In this document: positions 1 to 6,386 of the stretch, piece by piece
Layout: each line of letters begins with the position of its first letter
How positions within the stretch are numbered: the first letter of the stretch is position 1
NCBI GenBank assembly: GCA_900769345.1
Contig: CAAGGJ010000056.1
Location: forward strand, 1-7,942
Direction of reading: 5' to 3'
Source of the DNA: Bacteroidales bacterium
GTDB lineage: Bacteria; Bacteroidota; Bacteroidia; Bacteroidales; Muribaculaceae
Length of the DNA stretch: 7,942 nt
Translations under genes and position numbers: made by a program
Notes under the pieces: model-generated
What the model was told of the DNA's origin: nothing
The model's input: the letters and a program-made list of their open reading frames with translations, nothing else
Databases searched by the model: none

Positions 1-129
1 AACGAAATCGAAGCCGACAAGAATGCACCTGTAGAATACTACAACTTGCAAGGTGTGAAGGTGGCTAATCCTGAAGGAGGTATCTTCATCAAGAAGCAGG
101 GTGCTAAGGCTGAAAAAGTGCTTAAGTAA
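1..129 (+). CDS. C-terminal end of a secreted protein with YNLQG-type sorting tail (5' truncated)
   Basis: The reading frame is open from base 1 and ends at TAA 127-129, giving the last 42 residues of a longer protein whose start lies left of the window. The visible part contains PVEYYNLQGVKV, then NPEGGIFIKKQG, and ends in KVLK. This pattern (Y-N-L-Q-G, short turn, G-[IL]-[FY]-I-[KR]-[KR]) is common at the very C-terminus of secreted and surface proteins of Prevotella and Muribaculaceae. It looks like a compact version of the type IX secretion sorting domain, where the usual motif is a beta strand, xxxG, then GxYxxK. From this I infer an exported, probably surface-attached protein; its catalytic or binding domain is not visible. 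A hairpin terminator follows 48 bases after the stop, so this gene ends its own transcript. Confidence 0.85.
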   Translation, partial: NEIEADKNAPVEYYNLQGVKVANPEGGIFIKKQGAKAEKVLK

Positions 130-145
130 AAAATATGAAAAATAT

Positions 146-164
146 TCAGCGGTATAGCTGCTGA
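146..164 (+). other. Small hairpin upstream of the terminator
   Basis: TCAGC (146-150) can pair with GCTGA (160-164) around a 9-base loop; an alternative pairing is CAGC with GCTG (157-160) around a 6-base loop. It lies in the 3' untranslated region, 14 bases before the main terminator stem. No U-tract follows it, so it is unlikely to terminate alone. It may be a 3'-end stability structure or chance; the fold is weak. Confidence 0.25.
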
Positions 165-177
165 GTGACCGATATCG

Positions 178-206
178 AAGGGGTGCGCTATTGCGCATCC
201 CTTTTT
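178..206 (+). terminator. Rho-independent terminator of the upstream secreted-protein gene
   Basis: Bases 178-188 pair with 193-203 to make an 11-bp stem with a 4-base loop (TATT). There is one G-T wobble (183 with 198) and no mismatch. The core arms are GGGTGCGC and GCGCATCC. A T-tract (202-206) follows at once. It sits 48 bases after the stop codon at 127-129 and isolates the left-hand gene from the propeller/amidase unit. Confidence 0.85.
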
Positions 207-591
207 AGGTCTTATTGTTATTTTGGGACAGTATATAATATTTCTACAGATAGCGGTTGAAATGTATGGTAATGAGAGCCTCGGAGGGTGTAGGATAGGC
301 ATGTGTGTAGCTATTTCGGCAAATTTGTGCGATTTTAGTTTTGAGGCAGAGTTTGTATAATGAGGCGAACATCAGTAAATTAGAGAGGAAAAGTAATGAT
401 ATATGTTAAAGTTTACAAATAACCATGTATAAACATTAACCGAGCTTGTTTTGGTGAAAATTAATATATAATTTTATGTGTTAATTCTTCGTAGAATGAG
501 CGAGATAACGACGTTAGAGTTGAGAAAATAATAAATTAGCTACAATACAATTTTAATAAACCATATAATAAACCTTTAAAACAAAACCAAC
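207..591. other. Gene-free AT-rich intergenic leader
   Basis: These 385 bases hold no convincing gene on either strand. The only open frame of note is antisense, starts upstream of the terminator and crosses it, and its translation looks random. AT content rises toward 592, and the last 50 bases are very A-rich (AAAACAAAACCAAC directly before the ATG). That is the usual Bacteroidetes translation start context, which lacks a Shine-Dalgarno sequence. The region should contain the promoter for the 592-5256 unit. Several imperfect -7-like sites are visible (TAGTTTTG 336-343, TAATTTTA 469-476, TAGAGTTG 515-522). No tRNA-like, riboswitch-like or tandem-repeat structure was recognised. Confidence 0.7.
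314..343 (+). promoter_or_regulatory. Candidate Bacteroidetes sigma-ABfr promoter
   Basis: TAGTTTTG at 336-343 fits the Bacteroidetes -7 consensus TAnnTTTG exactly. A TTTC at 314-317, 18 bases upstream, resembles the -33 element TTTG with one mismatch. If used, transcription would start near 350 and leave an untranslated leader of about 240 bases before 592. Nearby imperfect matches (469-476, 515-522) would give shorter leaders, so the real start site is uncertain. Confidence 0.25.
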
Positions 592-1500
592 ATGAAAAAA
601 GTAATACTTACTTTTGCACTATGCTTGGGTTGCGCAACTGCGTTTGCACAAGTGCTTGATGTGGCATCGATACACAAGGTGACCACTAAGAGCGGCAATG
701 CAGTGGTGGCAGGTATCAGTCCTAAGGGCGATTATCTCCTTATCACCGATGCACGAAACAACGGCTTAAGCAAATTAGACCTTATCACCGGTTCCACAAC
801 ACTTATCACCGATGCCGCCGGGGCGGGTTACAATGTTCAAATCTCCGACGATGGCAGTCAAGTGGTGTATCGCAAGACATCGTATAAGAACAACTTGCGC
901 AAAACTGCAGTGGCAAAGCACGACCTTACCACAGGTGCTACATCGCAACTCGTTGCCGACTCGCGCCACATACAGGGCGTGGCTATCGATGGCGATGCCG
1001 CTGTGACCATCAATAAGGGCAAGGCAAATGTAAAGAGCCTCGGCTCACGCAAGGCAAAGGCTCAAAATCCGGTGTTCTCGATCGACAACGGAGCATTGAT
1101 GATGACCGTGGGCAGCCGCACTACCGTGTTCTCGCCCAACGGCACCAATTATCGCTACATTTGGCCATCGCTTTCGCCCGACAAGACCCGTGTGCTCTAT
1201 TATGTGAGTGGCGTGGGTGCTTTTGTGGCCGACCTCAAGGGCAATATAGTGGCAAAGCTTGGCGCAGTGCGAGCGCCTAAATGGTTGGGCAACAGTGTGG
1301 TAGTGGGTATGCACGACACCGACAACGGCGAAGTTGTAACAGCATCGGAAATAGTGGCTGTAGACCTTTCAGGCAATCGTCAAGTGCTCACCGACGACAC
1401 TATGATAGCCATGTATCCTCACGCTTCGGCCGATGGAAGCAAGATAGCTTTCAGCACCATAAGTGGCGAGGCTTATATTATAGATATTAACAACAAATAA
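592..1500 (+). CDS. Exported beta-propeller (TolB/PD40-like) protein
   Basis: This is a 302-aa protein with a clear signal peptide: basic MKK, a hydrophobic core to about residue 16, and an AFA|Q cleavage site after residue 19. The mature part contains repeated blade-like units. Each has an aspartate-rich [SP]-x-[DK]-G turn, a strand and a D-L-x-x-G strand. Examples are ISPKGDYLLITD (42-53) with LDLITGSTTLI (62-72), ISDDGSQVVYR (84-94) with HDLTTGATSQLV (110-121), LSPDKTRVLYYV (194-205), and SADGSKIAFSTI (279-290) with AYIIDI at the end. This is the style of TolB and PD40/WD40-like six-bladed propellers, which usually bind protein or ligand and are not enzymes. There is no T9SS tail and no proper lipobox (C14 lacks the preceding L/V at -3), so a soluble periplasmic location is the simplest inference. 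It ends 9 bases before the amidase gene, so the two are probably co-transcribed and work together. The ATG at 592 is chosen because it starts the signal peptide directly after an A-rich leader. Confidence 0.85.
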   Translation: MKKVILTFALCLGCATAFAQVLDVASIHKVTTKSGNAVVAGISPKGDYLLITDARNNGLSKLDLITGSTTLITDAAGAGYNVQISDDGSQVVYRKTSYKNNLRKTAVAKHDLTTGATSQLVADSRHIQGVAIDGDAAVTINKGKANVKSLGSRKAKAQNPVFSIDNGALMMTVGSRTTVFSPNGTNYRYIWPSLSPDKTRVLYYVSGVGAFVADLKGNIVAKLGAVRAPKWLGNSVVVGMHDTDNGEVVTASEIVAVDLSGNRQVLTDDTMIAMYPHASADGSKIAFSTISGEAYIIDINNK

Positions 1501-1509
1501 CCTGAAGCC

Positions 1510-4500
1510 ATGAAAAAAGCATTATTATATATAGCTGCAGCGCTCGTGGCAGCAAGTTCGATGAATGCCAAGACCATCGACGAAGTACGCGTTTATCTCA
1601 ATCCGGGTCACGGCAGTTGGGGTTCAAACGACCGCCCAATGGCCACCATCAGTTATCCTAACCTCGAAGAGACCGGCCGTCCCGACACATGCGGTTTCTA
1701 TGAAAGCAACACCAACCTGTGGAAGGTGCTCAAACTGGGTAACACACTCGAAAAGATGGGTGTAAAGAAAGAAAATATTATGTATTCGCGCGTCAAGAAC
1801 GGCCCGTTCCCTTATGTGAAGGATGCCGAAGATGCCGAAATCTACAACCGTAATCTTACCGAAATATGCGAAGAAGTGGATGCCAACAATATGGATATCT
1901 TTATTTCGGTACACTCCAATGCCGCTTCAGAAGGCACATCTACCAACTATCCATTGTTCCTCTATCGCGGCAGCGATGGCGAGAATGGAGATGCAGTAGC
2001 CGGCTCGCGCGCTATGGGTCTGACTATGTGGCCGTATTTGTACACCAACGCTATAGATGTAATGAATTATTACAGCCCCACCAATCCTAATGTGCGAGGC
2101 GATATTTCGTTCTATGGCAGTTCGAGCGACCGCGTAGCCACCAACGGCAATGTCTATACCGGTTACCTCGGCGTACTCAAGCATGGTGCTCAAGCCATAC
2201 TTAGCGAAGGCTATTTCCATACCTATCAGCCAGCACGCCACCGCGCGCTCAATCAGGATTATTGCCATCAGGAAGGTGTGCGCTATGCGCGCGGTCTGTG
2301 CCAAGTGCTTGGCGGAACGCCTGAAACCACAGGCTACATTATGGGCACCGTGAAGGACCTTCACGAGCGTTTCACCGGTCAAGACCTCTTTAAGTATGCT
2401 GCAGGCAGCGACGACCAATGGACCCCCATCAACGGCGCAGTGGTGACTCTCTACAAGGGCGAAACCAAGGTGGCCGACTACACTGTCGACAATAACTACA
2501 ACGGCGTATTTGTGTTTGAAGGCTTAGAGCCCGGCGACTACACCCTCGATGTAACCGCCGAAGGCTACAAGCCACTATTCGACGAATACAAGGCTCCGCT
2601 TACCGTAAATGCTAACGAGACAACTTACAGCAAAGTATATCTCGAATCGGAATCGTATGAGCCACCGAGCATAGTCTACACCGACTATCCCGACGAAGTC
2701 AACAACCCGGCAATAGGCGTGGGTGGCGAATATAAGTTCTTGGCTTCGTACGGCGATGCCGAGATAGCAGAACTCAAGGATAAGACCGTGCGTAGAGCCA
2801 TACTTCGCGGCAGCAACCTCTATGTGCTTGCCATCGATGCCGAAAAGGCACCTTATGTGTATGTAATCGACGCCGACACTCACACCGTGCTCAAGACCCT
2901 TGGCACCGAAGGTGCTGAAGGTTCGGAATTGGCAATTTCAGACATCCAACTCACTGCCGATGGCGTGCTTGTGGGTTGCGCAATGGAACTTTGCCACTAC
3001 AACGACGATCAAGTGAAAGAAGGCGAAACTCGAGGCGAAACCAACTTCTATAAGTGGGAAAATGACGAAAACGGTATAGCCGACGGCAATCCTACTGTAT
3101 GGTTCAAGACCATGGCTTCGGGTAACTTCTATCGCGCTTACACCGGCAATACATTCTTGTATAAGGGAACCGTATCAGATGGTACCATCATCGTTCCATC
3201 GCGCACAGCATCGGCTATCAAGATATACAATAACACCCTCAGCATCATAGAGGGCGCACTTGGAAGCACCGGTTTCAACAACAAGATAGGTAATATAGTA
3301 TCGAAGGACATTTTCGGAACCGACTACACTTATCACCTCTCACCAATCGAAGAAAACAGCTTCATCGTCACCAGTTCCACTCACGTGGCACGCCAGATAG
3401 GTTTTGGCGAAACAGGAGGTGCTTACACCGACCTTGCAAGCGGATTGGTTAACACGCCATCGGCTAAGGTGTCGTTCTTCAAGCACGCCGGACACTCAAT
3501 AATGGTGACAGGCGACGTGGTCGACGACAAGCCGGTGACCAAGCTCATCGACATCACCAATGGTCTCGACAAAGCCACTTTGATAGGCGTTAGAATAGAA
3601 GGTGAAACCGCTGCAGCACCAGTTGCAGCCACCGGTCGCACTATCGTTAAGAACGACGACGAGGGTCGCACACTCAGTGCAGAAATCGAACTCATGACCG
3701 TGAATGAAGGTGCCACCATCACCAAGCTCACCACCGAAGGTCAAGAGCAACCTAAGTTTATCAACGCCTATGCCTACGGCTTGAAAGCACAGCAAGTGGA
3801 AGGCAAGCTTCAATTCGAATTCAACCTTTCGGCAGCCGTTGACGGTGCACGCGTGATACTCACCAACACCGACACCGAAGAAGCCACAACCATAGAACTT
3901 GGAGCACTCGAAGCCGGCGCCAACACCACATCGGTAGACCTTGCCGAGCTCAGCGAAGCAGAATATGCGTGGAGCGTGGAAGTAGACAACAAGAGCGTGG
4001 CTACACCGGGCGTATACTTCTCTGATGCATCGTGCTACAACAATAACAACCGCGGTGGCGTGGCAGTGGATACCGATCCCGAAAGCCCGCTGTTCGGTAA
4101 TGTATACGTGTCGAACGGTCGCTCGATGGGCGTGCAGATATTCGATGCTCAACTCAAGGCACAAGGCACATATTTGACCGACAAGTTTGCTGCATCTAAC
4201 GGTTCGTCGCCATTGCGATGCGCAGTGAGCGAAGGCAAGCTCTATCTCACCGACTGGAGCGATGCCCATGCAGGTGTATGGATGTTTGATCCGCAAACCG
4301 ATCTAAATGAAGTGACCAACGTGTTTGAAGGCACTGCTGACAGCGACGGATGCATTAAGAACGCCGACGGCGTGAGCGTGGGCGGCGGCACCACAGGTGT
4401 AGGATTCTACGGCAAGGGCGCCGAACGCAAGATGTATGTATTCTGCGAAGACTATCCACAAGGCAATGGTCAGACAGCAGTGGGCTACGACCTCGGCACA

Positions 4501-5256
4501 GCCGACACATGGAACGTGGCACCAACTTACACCTTCGGCACAGCATCGGCCAAGATGCTCAACACCAATGTGGAAGTCAACGCCACATCGCACGGCTTGT
4601 TCCTCTCGCAAGTGCGCGGCTCAGGCAACAACAATACCGGCGCACCGGCATTTGTATTTGCAAACTACAACGATGAAATATTGGTGAACGCAGGCACAAT
4701 GACCGACCTCGACGGTTGCAACGGTGCAGGTCTCACCGTAACACCCGACGAATCGGCAATGTACATCGTAGACGGCTCGTCGAAGATAAGAAAGTACAAC
4801 ATCACATGGACCGACGACACACCCGCATTTGAGGAAGTTTACTCATTTGCAGTGCCAAAGGCAACAGAGCTCAATCAGCTCAAGCTCGACCACGCAGGCA
4901 ACCTCTACGCCTACAATAGAGCAGGAGGATTGGTTGTAATGGCATTGCCGAAGACTGCCGAAGAGCTCAAGGTGGCAACACCGGCAGCAGCACGCATCAG
5001 CGTATCGGGCATCGACGGAGTGACAGCCGACATCAAGGCCGATGTTAAGGTATATCCAAACCCGGCATCCGATGTGGTTAATGTAGAAGCCGGCGAAGAC
5101 ATCCACACCCTCGCTATCTTCAACCTCACCGGAGCACAAGTTTTGGCACCTGCCGACATTCAAGGCAACAAGGCCACAATAGCAGTCGACAACTTGCCTA
5201 CAGGCTCATACATTGTGAAGGTTAACAAGCAAGCTATTCAGCTCATAAAGAAGTAA
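1510..5256 (+). CDS. Secreted multidomain N-acetylmuramoyl-L-alanine amidase (Amidase_3) with T9SS sorting tail
   Basis: This 1248-aa protein begins with a signal peptide (1-20, cleavage after SMNA). Residues about 24-268 form an Amidase_3 zinc hydrolase domain. LNPGHG gives zinc ligand H34. E65 in FYESNTNLWKVL is the likely second ligand. YSR (92-94) matches the family's TR motif. DIFISVHSNAA gives ligand H135, and LSEGYF gives catalytic E233. The family cleaves the bond between N-acetylmuramic acid and L-alanine in peptidoglycan. Residues about 275-380 (GTV, then GAVVTLYKG, FEGLEPGDYTLDVTAEGY) are a carboxypeptidase-regulatory-like beta-sandwich. Two repetitive beta-rich, propeller-like regions follow (about 405-690 and 835-1150), separated by an Ig/FlgD-like segment (about 710-830). 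The end, about 1178-1248 (VYPNPASDVV, FNLTGAQV, LPTGSYIVKV), is a type A T9SS sorting domain, so the mature protein should be exported across the outer membrane. Close relatives in Bacteroides are, as I recall, often labelled 'xanthan lyase'; the visible active site argues for amidase instead. The true substrate is unproven. Confidence 0.88.
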   Translation: MKKALLYIAAALVAASSMNAKTIDEVRVYLNPGHGSWGSNDRPMATISYPNLEETGRPDTCGFYESNTNLWKVLKLGNTLEKMGVKKENIMYSRVKNGPFPYVKDAEDAEIYNRNLTEICEEVDANNMDIFISVHSNAASEGTSTNYPLFLYRGSDGENGDAVAGSRAMGLTMWPYLYTNAIDVMNYYSPTNPNVRGDISFYGSSSDRVATNGNVYTGYLGVLKHGAQAILSEGYFHTYQPARHRALNQDYCHQEGVRYARGLCQVLGGTPETTGYIMGTVKDLHERFTGQDLFKYAAGSDDQWTPINGAVVTLYKGETKVADYTVDNNYNGVFVFEGLEPGDYTLDVTAEGYKPLFDEYKAPLTVNANETTYSKVYLESESYEPPSIVYTDYPDEVNNPAIGVGGEYKFLASYGDAEIAELKDKTVRRAILRGSNLYVLAIDAEKAPYVYVIDADTHTVLKTLGTEGAEGSELAISDIQLTADGVLVGCAMELCHYNDDQVKEGETRGETNFYKWENDENGIADGNPTVWFKTMASGNFYRAYTGNTFLYKGTVSDGTIIVPSRTASAIKIYNNTLSIIEGALGSTGFNNKIGNIVSKDIFGTDYTYHLSPIEENSFIVTSSTHVARQIGFGETGGAYTDLASGLVNTPSAKVSFFKHAGHSIMVTGDVVDDKPVTKLIDITNGLDKATLIGVRIEGETAAAPVAATGRTIVKNDDEGRTLSAEIELMTVNEGATITKLTTEGQEQPKFINAYAYGLKAQQVEGKLQFEFNLSAAVDGARVILTNTDTEEATTIELGALEAGANTTSVDLAELSEAEYAWSVEVDNKSVATPGVYFSDASCYNNNNRGGVAVDTDPESPLFGNVYVSNGRSMGVQIFDAQLKAQGTYLTDKFAASNGSSPLRCAVSEGKLYLTDWSDAHAGVWMFDPQTDLNEVTNVFEGTADSDGCIKNADGVSVGGGTTGVGFYGKGAERKMYVFCEDYPQGNGQTAVGYDLGTADTWNVAPTYTFGTASAKMLNTNVEVNATSHGLFLSQVRGSGNNNTGAPAFVFANYNDEILVNAGTMTDLDGCNGAGLTVTPDESAMYIVDGSSKIRKYNITWTDDTPAFEEVYSFAVPKATELNQLKLDHAGNLYAYNRAGGLVVMALPKTAEELKVATPAAARISVSGIDGVTADIKADVKVYPNPASDVVNVEAGEDIHTLAIFNLTGAQVLAPADIQGNKATIAVDNLPTGSYIVKVNKQAIQLIKK

Positions 5257-5273
5257 CTCATAGAGCAATAGAT

Positions 5274-5289
5274 CTCGGCTTAGCCCGAG
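5274..5289 (+). other. Small hairpin after the amidase stop codon
   Basis: CTCGG (5274-5278) pairs with CCGAG (5285-5289) around a 6-base loop (CTTAGC), 17 bases after the stop codon. It is followed by mixed sequence, not a T-tract, so it is not a terminator by itself. It stands 12 bases before the main terminator stem, the same arrangement as at 146-206. Confidence 0.4.
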
Positions 5290-5301
5290 GATAACTACCA
5301 T

Positions 5302-5337
5302 GGGGGTGCGGCAAAAAAACACTGCCGCACCCCCTTT
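5302..5337 (+). terminator. Strong hairpin terminator of the propeller/amidase unit
   Basis: GGGGGTGCGGCA (5302-5313) pairs perfectly with TGCCGCACCCCC (5323-5334), giving a 12-bp GC-rich stem with a 9-base A-rich loop (AAAAAACAC). The T-tract is short (TTT 5335-5337), then ACTATTTG. The stem strength and its position 45 bases after the stop at 5254-5256 make it the end of the 592-5256 transcript. The near symmetry means it could also act on antisense transcripts, but no gene converges on it. Confidence 0.88.
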
Positions 5338-5394
5338 ACTATTTGTAGCTTTAAATATTTTTTATGAATTATCTAAATTTTAAATCTTTTTTGA

Positions 5395-5402
5395 TAATTT
5401 TG
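5395..5402 (+). promoter_or_regulatory. Bacteroidetes -7 promoter element (TAATTTTG)
   Basis: TAATTTTG matches the consensus TAnnTTTG in every fixed position. It lies in a strongly AT-rich stretch between the terminator at 5302-5337 and the membrane-protein gene at 5460. No good TTTG -33 element is found 18-21 bases upstream, which lowers confidence or implies an activator. Use of this site would give a leader of about 50 bases and a transcript covering 5460 to beyond the right edge. Confidence 0.5.
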
Positions 5403-5459
5403 TAATTGAGGTGAGAGTTACAAAACATCACCGAGGATTTGGAGTTGAAGAATAACAGA

Positions 5460-6362
5460 ATGAAACACGATAGTATACATAATTACACCGGAATTTCTCT
5501 ATTGATTACAAGCATTGCACTGCTGGCTTATCAATATGTATCGTTTATGGGTCTCAATTATATGATTGAGGGCTATGAAATAGGGAGGATATGGAAAGCA
5601 CCGCATTTCATAATTTCGATATTGGCAATAATTGCGCTAAGCGTGGTGCTATGTTTGTCAATCAAGTCGATATGCTTCAATAAGAAGCAGCGCGATAAGA
5701 GCCGAGGTCTGCCGAGAGAGATATTTTCAGCCTTAGTGATAGCCTTAGTTTTGTTTGGGGAGAGTATTTTCTTTGTGAAATTTCTCAATATCTTCGATAA
5801 TCGCAGAGAGTTGACCGCCCAAATGAATGAAATGCGCGATGCCATTAAAACCATCGATGAAGAGTATAATGATTATGTAAATCAGCGCCTTGCCGACTAT
5901 GATGCTTATGCCAAGCCGATATACAAAAAACAAAAACCCGATTTCAGTGTGAGTGTAAAGGAAAGTCTGAATCGGCGACTGCGGCCCAAAGATATTGACA
6001 CTATTGCCACGGAAAGGGTGATATGGCTCAATACGCTGCACGATGTGAGCATCTGGAATGTGATGACGCCGCAGAATGTGAGGTCGATAATCGATGCCTC
6101 GCAAGATTGGAATAAGCAGTATGCCGCCGTGTCGGGCATCATATATCAATATGAGCAGACCGCCGATGGCAACGCCTACGCTCCGTTTTCGAGCAAAATC
6201 ACTGCAAATGCAGTCTCGGAGTGGGAACAACGGTTTGAAGCGATAGATATGCCCGATTTCAGAACCATAACGGCATTTCTGCTAATGCTGCTACTCATTC
6301 TCACGGTGTATCTCACCATAAAGCGCCCCAAGAGCGTAGAAACCGGAACTCACGGACGATAA
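5460..6362 (+). CDS. Four-helix inner-membrane protein with large periplasmic domain, function unknown
   Basis: I do not recognise the family of this 300-aa protein. Hydrophobic segments lie at about residues 11-33, 48-72, 87-110 and 267-287. The loop after the second helix is very basic (NKKQRDKSR, 74-82) and the C-terminus is basic (IKRPKS). By the positive-inside rule, both ends and this loop are cytoplasmic and residues about 111-266 are periplasmic. That domain starts with a charged helical, possibly coiled-coil stretch (RRELTAQMNEMRDAIKTIDE, 115-134) and includes several tryptophans (W189, W199, W217, W255). There is no cleavable signal peptide. ATG 5460 is preferred over an in-frame TTG at 5439, since it keeps a short polar N-terminus before the first helix and Bacteroidetes mainly use ATG. 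The gene follows a promoter-like site at 5395-5402 and lies 24 bases before the GTPase-like gene, so the two probably form an operon and a membrane complex. Confidence 0.85.
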   Translation: MKHDSIHNYTGISLLITSIALLAYQYVSFMGLNYMIEGYEIGRIWKAPHFIISILAIIALSVVLCLSIKSICFNKKQRDKSRGLPREIFSALVIALVLFGESIFFVKFLNIFDNRRELTAQMNEMRDAIKTIDEEYNDYVNQRLADYDAYAKPIYKKQKPDFSVSVKESLNRRLRPKDIDTIATERVIWLNTLHDVSIWNVMTPQNVRSIIDASQDWNKQYAAVSGIIYQYEQTADGNAYAPFSSKITANAVSEWEQRFEAIDMPDFRTITAFLLMLLLILTVYLTIKRPKSVETGTHGR

Positions 6363-6386
6363 ACACTCCACAATTACTTGAAGAAT

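Noticed and set aside
39..302. 87-codon antisense open frame across the first terminator
   Set aside because: It runs through the terminator hairpin and the end of the left gene, and the translation looks random.
592..651. Lipoprotein signal in the propeller protein
   Set aside because: Cysteines C11 and C14 lie in the hydrophobic core, but neither has a proper lipobox (L/V at -3). AFA|Q is a better signal peptidase I site.
1927..2418. 163-codon antisense open frame over the amidase domain
   Set aside because: It overlaps the conserved H135 to E233 region of the amidase, has no plausible start context and no recognisable motif.
3496..4296. 266-codon antisense open frame inside the amidase gene
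   Set aside because: It mirrors the strongly biased codons of the + strand gene. Its translation is rich in Cys, His and Val with no domain pattern, and the + strand frame has clear domains throughout.
5439..5459. Upstream TTG start for the four-helix membrane protein
   Set aside because: It would add MELKNNR before the ATG at 5460. Bacteroidetes mostly use ATG, and there is no supporting ribosome-binding signal.
5745..6230. 161-codon antisense open frame over the four-helix membrane protein
   Set aside because: Its apparent hydrophobicity is a shadow of the opposite coding strand, and no promoter or partner gene lies on that strand.
6360..6386. Possible readthrough or fusion of the membrane protein with the GTPase-like protein
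   Set aside because: The two frames are the same and only one TAA separates them, but a normal ATG follows, the linker has no coding character, and nothing suggests stop-codon recoding.
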